The notes beneath the pieces were generated by a model. The model was not told the origin of the DNA. It made no database searches and saw nothing but the letters and a program-made list of their open reading frames with translations. Positions 1 through 5,955 of a stretch of DNA of 6,893 nucleotides are shown piece after piece (position 1 is the first letter of the stretch; each line of letters starts with the position of its first letter). The stretch is from an uncultured Oscillospiraceae bacterium. GTDB taxonomy: Bacteria; Bacillota_A; Clostridia; Oscillospirales; Oscillospiraceae. Position numbers and translations under genes: made by a program. The stretch is taken from assembly GCA_947631215.1 (NCBI GenBank), contig CANRKN010000106.1:1-6893 (forward strand). The letters are read 5' to 3'.

Positions 1-789
1 GAGGCCCATCCCGGGGACGTGGTCCTGGACGTGGAGGGCATGACCGTGGCCAGCAAGGTCCACAAGAACAACGCGGTGAAGAACGTGTCCCTGAAGGTCC
101 GCCGGGGCGAGATCGTGTGCCTGGCGGGCATCGACGGCAACGGCCAGACCGAGTTCGTCTACGGCCTCACCGGCCTGGAGCCTCTGGTCAGCGGCAGGAT
201 CGAGCTGTGCGGCCAGGACATCACCCACGCCTCCATCCGCAAGCGCTCCACCTCCGGCATGAGCCACATCCCCGAGGACCGGCATAAGCACGGCCTGGTC
301 CTGGACTACACCCTGGAGGACAACATGGTGCTCCAGCGGTACTTCGAGCCAGAGTTTACCAGCAAAGCCGGCTTCCTGAAGCGGGGACCCATCCGCGCCT
401 ACGCCGAGAAGCTCATCGAGCAGTATGACGTCCGCTCCGGCCAGGGCCCCATCACCATCGCCCGGGCCATGTCCGGCGGCAACCAGCAGAAGGCCATCGT
501 GGCCCGGGAGATCGACAAGGACCCGGAGCTGCTGGTGGCGGTGCAGCCCACCCGCGGCCTGGACGTGGGCGCCATCGAGTACATCCACAAGCAGCTGGTG
601 GCCCAGCGTGACGCCGGCAAGGCGGTGCTGCTGGTGAGCCTGGAGCTGGATGAGGTCATGGACGTGCCCGACCGCATCCTGGTCATGTACGAGGGCGAGA
701 TCGTGGGCGAGCTGGACCCGAAGAAGACCACCCAGGAGGAGCTGGGCCTGTACATGGCCGGCGCCAAGAGAGACGAGGTGAGCCCATGA
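1..789 (+). CDS. Nucleoside-type ABC importer ATPase, C-terminal half (5' partial)
   Basis: This is the second nucleotide-binding domain of a double-ATPase subunit of the sugar/nucleoside importer class (RbsA/NupO-like); it would power uptake by the two permeases encoded next to it at the cytoplasmic membrane. The frame is open to base 1, and homologues of about 500 residues carry a first ATPase domain before this part, so the start lies outside the window. Visible motifs are a P-loop remnant GIDGNGQTE (about bases 127-153), the family phrase IPEDRHKHGLV, the ABC signature MSGGNQQKAIVARE (about 469-510) and LLVAVQPTRGLDVGA (about 529-573). The P-loop lacks the GK[S/T] lysine, the Walker B glutamate position is Gln, and the switch region reads SLELDE without the usual histidine. 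A degenerate second site of this kind is normal in this family. The stop overlaps the next start as ATGA (786-789). The exact substrate cannot be read from the ATPase. Confidence 0.93.
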   Translation, partial: EAHPGDVVLDVEGMTVASKVHKNNAVKNVSLKVRRGEIVCLAGIDGNGQTEFVYGLTGLEPLVSGRIELCGQDITHASIRKRSTSGMSHIPEDRHKHGLVLDYTLEDNMVLQRYFEPEFTSKAGFLKRGPIRAYAEKLIEQYDVRSGQGPITIARAMSGGNQQKAIVAREIDKDPELLVAVQPTRGLDVGAIEYIHKQLVAQRDAGKAVLLVSLELDEVMDVPDRILVMYEGEIVGELDPKKTTQEELGLYMAGAKRDEVSP

Positions 790-1928
790 AGAATCTGCTG
801 AAAAAACCGGCCGTCCAGTCCCTGGTCGCTTCCCTCATATGCATCGTCCTGGGCCTGCTGATCGGCTACATCGTACTTCTGTTCATCAATCCCGCCGGCG
901 CGGGGGAGGCCATCGTGGCGGTGGTGAAGAACTTCCTCAACTCCTCCCGGGCCAACCTGCGGCTGAAAAACCTGGGCAACACCCTGGTAAAGACCGCGCC
1001 GCTGCTGATGTGCTCGCTGAGCGTGCTGTTCGCCTATAAGGTGGGCCTTTTCAACATCGGCGCCGCCGGCCAGTTCGTGGTGGGAAGCTGCGCCTGCCTC
1101 ATCTCCTCTCTGGGCTGGGGCTGGAGCTGGCTGCCCTGCCTGCTGTTCACGGTCCTGGTGGGCGCGGTATACGGCGCCATCGTGGGCCTGCTTAAGAGCT
1201 ACTGCAACGTCAACGAGGTCATCTCCGGCATCATGCTCAACTGGATCGGCCTCTACACGACGAACATGATACTGAACTCCGTGAAGGAGCCCACCAGCCC
1301 CTACACCCTGCATGTGGCCACCGAGGCGCCCCAGGCGCTGCTGCCCACCCTGGGTCTGGGAAAGCTCTTCAGCGGCAACAAGTACGTGTCCATTGCCATC
1401 CCCCTGGCCATCATCCTGGCCATCATCATTCTGATCCTGCTGGACAAGACGAAGCTGGGCTATGAGCTGAAGGCCACCGGCAACAACCGCAACGCGGCCA
1501 AGTACGCCGGCATGGCGGAGAAGCGCAACATCATCCTGACCCTGGCCATCGCCGGGGCCCTGGCGGCCCTGGGCGGGGCGTTCCTGTACCAGACCGACTA
1601 CGAGCAGTGGTCCGTCACCCAGTCCTCCGTCCCCGGCATGGGCTTCAACGGCATCGCCGCCGCCTTCCTGGGCGGCCTGAACCCCATCGGGGCCATCTTC
1701 GCCTCCTACTTCATCCAGCACATCACCAACGGCGGCGGCTATGTGGACCTGACCATGTACTCGTCCCAGATCTCCGACCTGATCTCCTCCCTCATCATCT
1801 ATCTCTGCGGCTTCGTGCTGTTCATCAAGTACGCCATGAACAAGCGCATCGCCAAGACCGAGGAAAGGAGAGCCCAGCGGGAAAAAGCTGTATCCGCTGA
1901 GGCCGGGAAAGGAGGCGACGGGAAATGA
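786..1928 (+). CDS. Nucleoside-type ABC transporter permease, first subunit (NupP/YufP-like)
   Basis: This is an inner-membrane permease of the branched-chain amino acid/sugar/nucleoside type (BPD_transp_2 family), 380 residues, the usual size for the longer member of the NupP/NupQ pair. By eye there are about eight hydrophobic segments, near residues 11-34, 71-87, 91-109, 113-136, 200-219, 248-267, 287-310 and 328-348. Family landmarks are VGLFNIGAAGQ (about 86-96), NEVISGIMLNWIGLY (143-157) and the cytoplasmic loop GYELKATGNNRNAAKYAGM (225-243), which probably contacts the ATPase. The start is fixed by the four-base ATGA overlap with the ATPase gene and a GAGGTGA ribosome-binding site at 775-781. 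The C-terminal tail is strongly charged (KRIAKTEERRAQREK). The order ATPase, long permease, short permease matches guanosine/nucleoside importers. A purine or other BMP-family substrate is possible. Confidence 0.94.
   Translation: MKNLLKKPAVQSLVASLICIVLGLLIGYIVLLFINPAGAGEAIVAVVKNFLNSSRANLRLKNLGNTLVKTAPLLMCSLSVLFAYKVGLFNIGAAGQFVVGSCACLISSLGWGWSWLPCLLFTVLVGAVYGAIVGLLKSYCNVNEVISGIMLNWIGLYTTNMILNSVKEPTSPYTLHVATEAPQALLPTLGLGKLFSGNKYVSIAIPLAIILAIIILILLDKTKLGYELKATGNNRNAAKYAGMAEKRNIILTLAIAGALAALGGAFLYQTDYEQWSVTQSSVPGMGFNGIAAAFLGGLNPIGAIFASYFIQHITNGGGYVDLTMYSSQISDLISSLIIYLCGFVLFIKYAMNKRIAKTEERRAQREKAVSAEAGKGGDGK
1908..1915 (+). promoter_or_regulatory. Strong Shine-Dalgarno site for the second permease
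   Basis: AAAGGAGG lies inside the end of the preceding coding region, nine bases before the ATG at 1925. It fixes that start and shows that the second permease has its own initiation site despite the stop/start overlap. Confidence 0.75.
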
Positions 1929-2866
1929 CACTGCTTGTGCAATACACCCTCATCTTCTCGTCCGTGCTGCTGCTGGTGGCCCTGGGCGGCTGCTTCGCCG
2001 AGCACTCCGGCGTGATCAACCTGGGCCTGGAGGGCATCATGGTCATCGGCGCCCTGGGCGGCGCGCTGGTCATGCGCTACATGCCCCTGTCCGTGGCCCC
2101 CATCGTCATGGTGCTGGGCACCATCATCGGCGCCGTGGCCTTCGGCGTGATATACGCCTCGCTTTTGGGCGTGGCCTGTATCAACTTCCGGGCGGACCAG
2201 ACCATCGTGGGCACGGCCCTCAACATGCTGGGCACCGCGGCGGCCACCGTGTTCGTCAAGGCCATCAACACCGCCGCCAACCCCAACGACGTGTCCTCCG
2301 TCATCCAGTACATCGAGCCGAAAAAGCGGTTCCTGGTGAACATCGCCGGGTTCGAGTTCAACTGGTTCATGCTGGTGGCCGTCATCGCCCTGGTCGTGGC
2401 CTATGTGGTGCTTTACAAGACCAAGTTCGGCCTGCGGCTCATGGCCTGCGGCGAGCACCCCCAGGCGGCGGACAGCGTGGGCATCAACGTGTACAAGATG
2501 CGCTGGTGCGGCGTGCTGATCTCCGGCGTGTACGGCGGCCTGGGCGGCATCACCTACATCCTGGCCGGCGTCAGCGAGTGGAAGTTTGAAAACGGCGTGG
2601 CCGGCTTTGGCTTCCTGGCTTTGGCCGTGATGATCTTCGGCCAGTGGAAGCCCACCCGTATCGCCCTGGCGGCGCTGCTGTTTGGTCTGTTCCGGGCCCT
2701 CTCCAACGTGTACATGGGCTTCCCCTTCCTCTACAACCTGAACATCCCCAGCACCGTCTACAACATGATGCCCTACATCGTCTCCCTCGTGGTCCTGGCC
2801 TTCACCTCCAAGAACTCCCGCGCCCCCAAGGCCGAGGGTATCCCATATGATAAAGGACAGAGATAG
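1925..2866 (+). CDS. Nucleoside-type ABC transporter permease, second subunit (NupQ/YufQ-like)
   Basis: This is the shorter partner permease of the importer, 313 residues, a normal length for NupQ/YufQ-type proteins (BPD_transp_2 family). It should pair with the 380-residue permease to form the membrane channel. Hydrophobic segments alternate with short loops through the protein. Landmarks are GVINLGLEGIMVIGA (29-43), the family phrase ADQTIVGTALNMLG (90-103), the cytoplasmic loop FGLRLMACGEHPQAADSVGI (168-187) and a Gly/Phe-rich segment VAGFGFLALAVMIFGQWKP (225-243). The ATG overlaps the previous stop as ATGA (1925-1928) and has a strong ribosome-binding site, which supports translational coupling. 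The gene ends with TAG at 2864-2866, and hairpins begin three bases later, so this is the last gene of the operon. The type is clear from the motifs; the substrate is inferred from family resemblance. Confidence 0.94.
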   Translation: MTLLVQYTLIFSSVLLLVALGGCFAEHSGVINLGLEGIMVIGALGGALVMRYMPLSVAPIVMVLGTIIGAVAFGVIYASLLGVACINFRADQTIVGTALNMLGTAAATVFVKAINTAANPNDVSSVIQYIEPKKRFLVNIAGFEFNWFMLVAVIALVVAYVVLYKTKFGLRLMACGEHPQAADSVGINVYKMRWCGVLISGVYGGLGGITYILAGVSEWKFENGVAGFGFLALAVMIFGQWKPTRIALAALLFGLFRALSNVYMGFPFLYNLNIPSTVYNMMPYIVSLVVLAFTSKNSRAPKAEGIPYDKGQR

Positions 2867-2868
2867 TT

Positions 2869-2897
2869 TCGTTTGAAAGGGAGACCCTTTCAAACGA
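2869..2897. repeat. Perfect 13-bp inverted repeat right after the permease operon
   Basis: The arms TCGTTTGAAAGGG and CCCTTTCAAACGA are exact reverse complements around the loop AGA; two more pairs (one G-U) can form outside them on the plus-strand RNA. No U-tract follows on either strand, so it is not a classical intrinsic terminator. Placed three bases after the stop at 2866, it could protect the 3' end of the operon transcript or form the end of a repeat element. Confidence 0.75.
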
Positions 2898-2923
2898 GAA
2901 GGCTGCAGCCCGTTGCAGCGCAA

Positions 2924-2953
2924 AGCGCCCCCGTCCGAATGGACGGGGGCGTT
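2924..2953 (+). terminator. Likely intrinsic terminator of the importer operon
   Basis: An 11-bp perfect G+C-rich stem (2926-2936 with 2941-2951) has the tetraloop GAAT and can add a G-U and an A-U pair at its base. It is preceded by AAA and followed by the weak U-rich run TTCACGTTT. Stem strength and position, about 60 bases after the permease stop, fit a terminator. The tract is poor, so efficiency is uncertain. The minus-strand RNA forms the same stem with the tail CTTTGCG, so it may work in both directions. Confidence 0.5.
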
Positions 2954-2968
2954 CACGTTTGCGGGCTG

Positions 2969-3007
2969 ATAAGAATGATTTCCGAGGTACACGCCCCCGG
3001 AAATCAT
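2969..3007 (-). terminator. Possible terminator for the DUF853 gene
   Basis: On the minus strand the stem ATGATTTCCG/CGGAAATCAT (2998-3007 with 2975-2984) encloses 13 bases and is followed by TCTTAT. It lies about 60 bases beyond the TAA of the minus-strand ATPase gene. The stem is A/T-rich at its base, the loop is large and the U-tract imperfect, so termination here is only a reasonable guess. Confidence 0.35.
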
Positions 3008-3018
3008 ATCCCACTTTT

Positions 3019-3038
3019 TTCGCCGCTTCGGCGGCGAA
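3019..3038. repeat. 8-bp hairpin with a UUCG tetraloop
   Basis: TTCGCCGC pairs with GCGGCGAA around TTCG, giving on the plus-strand RNA a C(UUCG)G tetraloop, a very stable RNA loop. A T6 run (3015-3020) lies on the 5' side, not downstream, so it does not form a standard terminator on either strand. On the minus-strand RNA the loop reads CGAA and the hairpin sits about 30 bases after the DUF853 stop, where it could stabilise the 3' end of the mRNA. Confidence 0.6.
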
Positions 3039-3066
3039 CTCTGCGAGGCCTTGCCTTTCGATCAAC

Positions 3067-4707
3067 TTACTTGAAGAATCCTCCGATGAGGTCGCTGACG
3101 ATGTTGCCGGCGAACTGGCTGGCGGCGTTGCGGACCGTCTTGGAGCTGTTGCCCATGAGGCCCCGGGTGATGTTCTTGGTGAGCTGGCGGCCCATGGATT
3201 TGGCGGTATTGCGGCTGGCCTTGATGATGCTCTGCTGCATCTTGGTATGGCCGTACTTGTCCCGGCCCTCGGCCTTGTACTGGGCCTGCAGGGCCTTCTC
3301 CTCCGCCCGGGCGGCCTTCTCCGCGGCCTTGGCCTCGGCGATGGCCTGCTTCTCGGCGGCGGCAGCCTCCCTGGCGGCCTGCGCCTCCGCCTCCGCCTGG
3401 GCGGCGGCCTCCTGGGCCGCCTGCTCCTGCTCGGTCAAAATCTCGTAGGCGGAGCGGTCGTCCACGGCCTGGGCATACTTGCCGTACAGCCCGTCGTTGG
3501 CCACCAGCATGGCCCTCGCGGCCATGTCCATGGCGCTCATGGAGCTCTGGGGCGGGCAGATGGTGGTCTGCTCCACCATGGTGGGCACGCCGTCATCGTC
3601 CAGCATGGACGTGAGCGCCACGCCGGTGCCGAGGGCGCCGATGGCCTCCTCGGTCTTGAACTTGGGGTTCTCCCGGAAGCTCTGGGCCGCCACGCGGACG
3701 GCCTTCTGCTCGGCGGGGGTATAGGCCCGCAGGGCGTGCTGGATGCGGTTATTGAGCTGGGCCAGCACCTCGTCGGGGATGTCGGAGGGGCTCTGGGTGA
3801 TGAAGAAGATGCCCACGCCCTTGCTGCGGATGAGCTTCACCACCTGCACCACCTTGTCCACCAGGGCCTTGGGGGCGTCGGAGAAGAGCATATGGGCCTC
3901 GTCGAAGAAGAACACCAGCTTGGGCTTGTCCGCGTCGCCCACCTCGGGCAGGCCCTCGTAGAGCTCGGACAGCATCCACAGCATGAACGTGGCGTAGAGG
4001 AGGGGCCGCTGGGCCAGCTCCACGCAGTGTAGGATGTTGATCATGCCCCGGCCGTCGGGGGAGGCCTGCATCCAGTCGCCGATGTCCAGGCTGGGCTCGC
4101 CGAAGAAGTCCGCCGCGCCGTCGTTCTCCAGGGCCAGCAGGGCCCGCTGGATGCCGCCCACGCTCTGGCTGGACACGTTGCCGTAGGTGTTGACGAAGTC
4201 GGCGCGGTGCTCGCCCAGATACGCCAGCATGGCCCGCAGGTCTTTGAGGTCTATGAGCTCCCAGCCGTTGTCGTCGGCCACCCGGAAGGCGATGTTGAGG
4301 ACGCCCTCCTGGGCGTCGGACAGGTCCAAAAGCCGGCTCAAAAGCAGGGGCCCCACGTCCGTGACGGTGGCCCGGACAGGGATGCCGCCCTTGCCGAACA
4401 CGTCCCAGAACCGGCAGGGATAGCCGGTGTACTTGAATGCTGCCGGGTCCACGCCCACGTTCCGGAGCCGTTCCTGCATCTTCTCGTTGTCGGTCCCCGC
4501 CAGGGCCGTGCCGGACACGTCGCCCTTGATGTCCGCCAGGAATACGGGCACGCCCATGTCGGAAAAGCCCTCAGCCAGGACCTTCAGGGTGACGGTCTTG
4601 CCGGTGCCGGTGGCGCCGGCGATGAGGCCGTGGCGGTTGGCCATGCCGGGCAGGAGATAGACGGGGTTTTCTCCCTTGCCCACCAGTATTTTGCCGTCCT
4701 GGAGCAT
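3067..4707 (-). CDS. DUF853/YjgR-type HerA-like P-loop ATPase
   Basis: A cytoplasmic ATPase of the HerA/FtsK-like superfamily, 546 residues, resembling the DUF853 (E. coli YjgR) family. Its biological role is not established; DNA- or macromolecule-translocating activity is inferred from the fold. The Walker A motif GATGTGKT is at 31-38, so the P-loop lies almost at the N-terminus and the HAS-barrel of HerA is absent, as is usual for DUF853. [11 protein letters not shown] (56-66) is a typical phrase, Walker [13 protein letters not shown] spans 264-275, the ITQSPSDIP sensor-like segment 303-311, and [11 protein letters not shown] (321-331) may supply an arginine finger. Residues about 426-478 are rich in Ala, Glu, Gln and Lys and probably form a coiled coil; a basic tail (about 490-546) follows. 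The ATG is supported by AGGAGG at plus positions 4716-4721, eight bases away. The gene converges on the importer operon, and its stop is at 3067-3069. Confidence 0.92.
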   Translation of the reverse strand: MLQDGKILVGKGENPVYLLPGMANRHGLIAGATGTGKTVTLKVLAEGFSDMGVPVFLADIKGDVSGTALAGTDNEKMQERLRNVGVDPAAFKYTGYPCRFWDVFGKGGIPVRATVTDVGPLLLSRLLDLSDAQEGVLNIAFRVADDNGWELIDLKDLRAMLAYLGEHRADFVNTYGNVSSQSVGGIQRALLALENDGAADFFGEPSLDIGDWMQASPDGRGMINILHCVELAQRPLLYATFMLWMLSELYEGLPEVGDADKPKLVFFFDEAHMLFSDAPKALVDKVVQVVKLIRSKGVGIFFITQSPSDIPDEVLAQLNNRIQHALRAYTPAEQKAVRVAAQSFRENPKFKTEEAIGALGTGVALTSMLDDDGVPTMVEQTTICPPQSSMSAMDMAARAMLVANDGLYGKYAQAVDDRSAYEILTEQEQAAQEAAAQAEAEAQAAREAAAAEKQAIAEAKAAEKAARAEEKALQAQYKAEGRDKYGHTKMQQSIIKASRNTAKSMGRQLTKNITRGLMGNSSKTVRNAASQFAGNIVSDLIGGFFK

Positions 4708-4715
4708 ATATGTAT

Positions 4716-4721
4716 CCTCCT
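4716..4721 (-). promoter_or_regulatory. Consensus Shine-Dalgarno site for the DUF853 gene
   Basis: AGGAGG on the minus strand ends eight bases before the ATG whose first base is 4707. The spacing is ideal and decides this start. Confidence 0.8.
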
Positions 4722-4738
4722 GTATGTTGACTTTTTTC

Positions 4739-4768
4739 TATGATATCATATTTAACGAAAAAAGGGAA
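4739..4768 (-). promoter_or_regulatory. Weak promoter candidate and 12-base palindrome before the DUF853 gene
   Basis: TATGATATCATA at 4739-4750 is a perfect palindrome. On the minus strand it includes the -10-like hexamer TATCAT (4745 down to 4740), and 17 bases upstream is TTCCCT (4768-4763), a poor -35. Transcription would begin near 4733, leaving a short leader with the ribosome-binding site. The -35 would overlap the terminator of the gene upstream. The palindrome could also be an operator. Only sequence resemblance supports this. Confidence 0.3.
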
Positions 4769-4779
4769 GGAGCTTCCTT
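4758..4779 (-). terminator. Intrinsic terminator after the M19 dipeptidase gene
   Basis: Read on the minus strand, GGAAG-CTC-CTTCC (4777 down to 4765) can add a U-G and an A-U pair at its base and is followed, after a G-C-rich junction, by six T residues (4763-4758). The stem begins within the TAA stop (4780-4778). It is short but has a good U-tract in the right place. It suggests that most transcripts from the dipeptidase end before the DUF853 gene, although some readthrough is possible. Confidence 0.6.
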
Positions 4780-5704
4780 ATCCCAGCACTCGCAGCCAGT
4801 TGTTGTAGAAGATATCCTCCAGGAGGGGCCGGCCATAGCCCCGCTTCTCCAGGGCATCCCACAGGATCGGCAGGTCCTGCACCCCCTGCCAGCCGCAGGC
4901 CAGAGTGCAGCCGTCCCAGTCCCCGCCCAGGGATACGGTCTTTTCCCCGCCCAGCTCCATAAAGTGGTCAATGTGGCGGAGGAGGTCGTCCAGGGAGGCT
5001 TTGCCGCCTACGAACTCGTCGCAGAGATTGATGCCCGCCACGCCGCCGCTGTCCCGGACGGCCCGGAACATGTCGTCCGTCAGGTTCCGGGGGTGGCCGC
5101 ACAGGGCCCGGCTGTCGGAGTGGGTGGCCACCAGGGGCCCCAGGTCCATCTCCGCCAGGTCCCAGAAGCCCGGGTCGGACAGGTGGGACACGTCGGGCAG
5201 GATGCCAAGCCCCGCCGCCTCCCGGCAGAAGGCCCGGCCCCGGTCCGTGAGCCCCTGGTCCTGGGCGTCCACGTTGGTGCCGGACAGGGCGTTTCGGTGG
5301 TTCCAGGTGACGTTCACGAGCTTCACGCCCCAAGCGGCGGCGGTCTCCAGCTTGTCCGGGTCGCAGTCTATGAGCTCCGCCCCCTCGATGCTGAGCAGCG
5401 CCGCCGCCCTGCCGGACGCATGGGCGGCCTCTATCTCCGCCCCCGTGCGGCATTGGACCGCCAGGTCGGCGTTCTCTGCCATCTGCCGGAGAAACACCTC
5501 GTGCTGCTTTTGGCACTCGCCCCACAGGACGCCCGCGGGGAATCTGGCGGCGTTGGCAAACAGGGCGAACACCTGGGCCGCCTTTTCAAACTGTCCCAGC
5601 CGGACGAGGTCCAGGTGGCCCTCGTGCTCCCGCAGGGACCAGCCCTGATAGGTGCACCGGCTGATGGCGTCGCTGTGGCCGTCGAAGTAGGGGATGTGAT
5701 CCAT
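4778..5704 (-). CDS. Family M19 (membrane/renal dipeptidase-like) metallopeptidase
   Basis: A zinc-dependent dipeptidase-like enzyme of the amidohydrolase-type TIM-barrel fold; family members cleave dipeptides, some with D-residues. It is 308 residues long from the chosen start and has no signal peptide, so it should be cytoplasmic. Likely metal ligands are His10 and Asp12 (DGHSD), bridging Glu107 (SIEGAE), His174 (DVSHLSD) and His195 (ATHSDSRAL). The 21-residue gap between the last two equals the gap in human renal dipeptidase. Arg206 (HPRNLTDD) fits the substrate-binding arginine, and Asp262 in GGDWDG the catalytic aspartate (commonly GSDFDG). The segment TWNHRNAL appears to have Trp where the mammalian enzyme has a substrate-binding His. 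The in-frame ATG at 5734 would add ten residues, but the promoter predicts transcription starting at about 5733; the ATG at 5704 has AGGA six bases upstream and begins just before DGHSD. The exact substrate is unknown. Confidence 0.9.
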   Translation of the reverse strand: MDHIPYFDGHSDAISRCTYQGWSLREHEGHLDLVRLGQFEKAAQVFALFANAARFPAGVLWGECQKQHEVFLRQMAENADLAVQCRTGAEIEAAHASGRAAALLSIEGAELIDCDPDKLETAAAWGVKLVNVTWNHRNALSGTNVDAQDQGLTDRGRAFCREAAGLGILPDVSHLSDPGFWDLAEMDLGPLVATHSDSRALCGHPRNLTDDMFRAVRDSGGVAGINLCDEFVGGKASLDDLLRHIDHFMELGGEKTVSLGGDWDGCTLACGWQGVQDLPILWDALEKRGYGRPLLEDIFYNNWLRVLG

Positions 5705-5739
5705 GGAGGGTCCTGCCTTTCTGTTTTTATCCATCCAGC

Positions 5740-5768
5740 AGTATATGCCGCCCTCCCGCCGCTGTCAA
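5740..5768 (-). promoter_or_regulatory. Near-consensus sigma-A-type promoter of the dipeptidase gene
   Basis: On the minus strand TTGACA (5768 down to 5763) is followed by exactly 17 bases and then TATACT (5745 down to 5740). The -35 is perfect and the -10 differs from consensus at one base. Transcription should start near 5733, giving a leader of about 29 bases before the ATG at 5704. The -35 box lies in the loop of a G+C-rich inverted repeat, and half of that repeat fills the spacer. Confidence 0.8.
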
Positions 5769-5787
5769 TCCCGGCGGGGAGGGGCGG
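5748..5787. repeat. Inverted repeat flanking the dipeptidase -35 box
   Basis: The left arm at 5748-5761 and the right arm at 5772-5787 are reverse complements over 14 positions, with one extra base at two places in the right arm. The ten-base centre (5762-5771) contains the -35 hexamer. The repeat lies upstream of the predicted transcription start, so it would act in DNA, for example as an operator, not as a leader RNA hairpin. No regulator can be named. Confidence 0.6.
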
Positions 5788-5879
5788 AATAGTGGATACT
5801 GCCCTATTTTGACTGGAAAATATTTGTAAGTTTTTCCCTGAAAGAATTTGACAAAAGCCTTCCATTTGGCCGGTTCCTT

Positions 5880-5888
5880 TGTTATAAT
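5880..5888 (+). promoter_or_regulatory. Extended -10 promoter of prs
   Basis: TGTTATAAT gives a perfect -10 hexamer (5883-5888) with the TG extension one base before it. The matching -35 position, 17 bases upstream (TTCCAT, 5860-5865), is poor, which fits an extended -10 promoter. A perfect TTGACA at 5848-5853 is 29 bases from the -10, too far to be its partner. Transcription from about 5895 would leave a leader of about 73 bases, rich in A and T until the palindrome. Confidence 0.7.
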
Positions 5889-5941
5889 GTGACCAGGTAT
5901 ATGAGTTGTAAAATTGAATATAGGATAAATCGAATCAAACA

Positions 5942-5955
5942 TGCCCATATGGGCA
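5942..5955. repeat. Perfect 14-base palindrome in the prs leader
   Basis: TGCCCATATGGGCA is fully self-complementary. As RNA it folds to a five-pair stem with an AUAU loop; as DNA it could be a dimeric-protein site. Its last base touches the ribosome-binding site of prs, so a bound protein or fold could affect initiation. No known element is recognised. Confidence 0.6.

Larger units (their letters stand above)
2867..3066. repeat. Intergenic hairpin mosaic between convergent genes
   Basis: This gene-free stretch fills the whole gap between the permease stop and the stop of the minus-strand ATPase gene. It holds at least six inverted repeats in a row. They are 2869-2881 with 2885-2897 (13 bp, perfect, 3-base loop); 2902-2907 with 2914-2919 (6 bp); 2918-2921 with 2925-2928 (GCGC); 2926-2936 with 2941-2951 (11 bp, perfect, 4-base loop); 2975-2984 with 2998-3007 (10 bp, perfect, 13-base loop); and 3019-3026 with 3031-3038 (8 bp, UUCG loop). 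Some of this must be transcription termination for the convergent genes, but that needs only one or two hairpins. The density resembles dispersed palindromic elements (REP/BIME- or MITE-like). Open frames crossing it have no recognisable protein features, so I treat it as non-coding. Repeat status is an inference. Confidence 0.6.

Noticed and set aside
399..1931. 510-codon open frame on the minus strand, antisense to the ATPase and first permease genes
   Set aside because: It is opposite well-supported genes with family motifs, is rich in Gly, His, Gln and Asp with low complexity, and has no recognisable domain. Long antisense frames are expected in G+C-rich codon usage.
1799..3007. 402-codon open frame on the minus strand, antisense to the second permease and crossing the hairpin region
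   Set aside because: His/Gly/Asp-rich low-complexity translation with no motifs, opposite a clear permease. Its start lies inside a palindrome.
2802..3065. 87-codon minus-strand frame and a similar plus-strand frame from 2873 as small proteins of the hairpin region
   Set aside because: The translations follow the palindromes, have no convincing ribosome-binding site and run into the neighbouring genes. A small protein cannot be excluded but is not supported.
2867..3066. CRISPR array or tandem repeat in the hairpin region
   Set aside because: The palindromes differ from one another, and there is no regular repeat-spacer period.
2959..4032. 357-codon plus-strand frame opposite the DUF853 ATPase gene
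   Set aside because: Gly/Leu/His-rich shadow of the true minus-strand gene, which has Walker A and B motifs and a consensus ribosome-binding site.
4727..4754. Plus-strand promoter TTGACT with TATTTA in the gap before the DUF853 gene
   Set aside because: The -10 match is poor and no plus-strand gene follows; the sequence ahead is antisense to the dipeptidase gene.
4676..5812. 378-codon plus-strand frame opposite the M19 dipeptidase gene
   Set aside because: It is antisense to a gene with all metal-ligand motifs in place and has no domain of its own.
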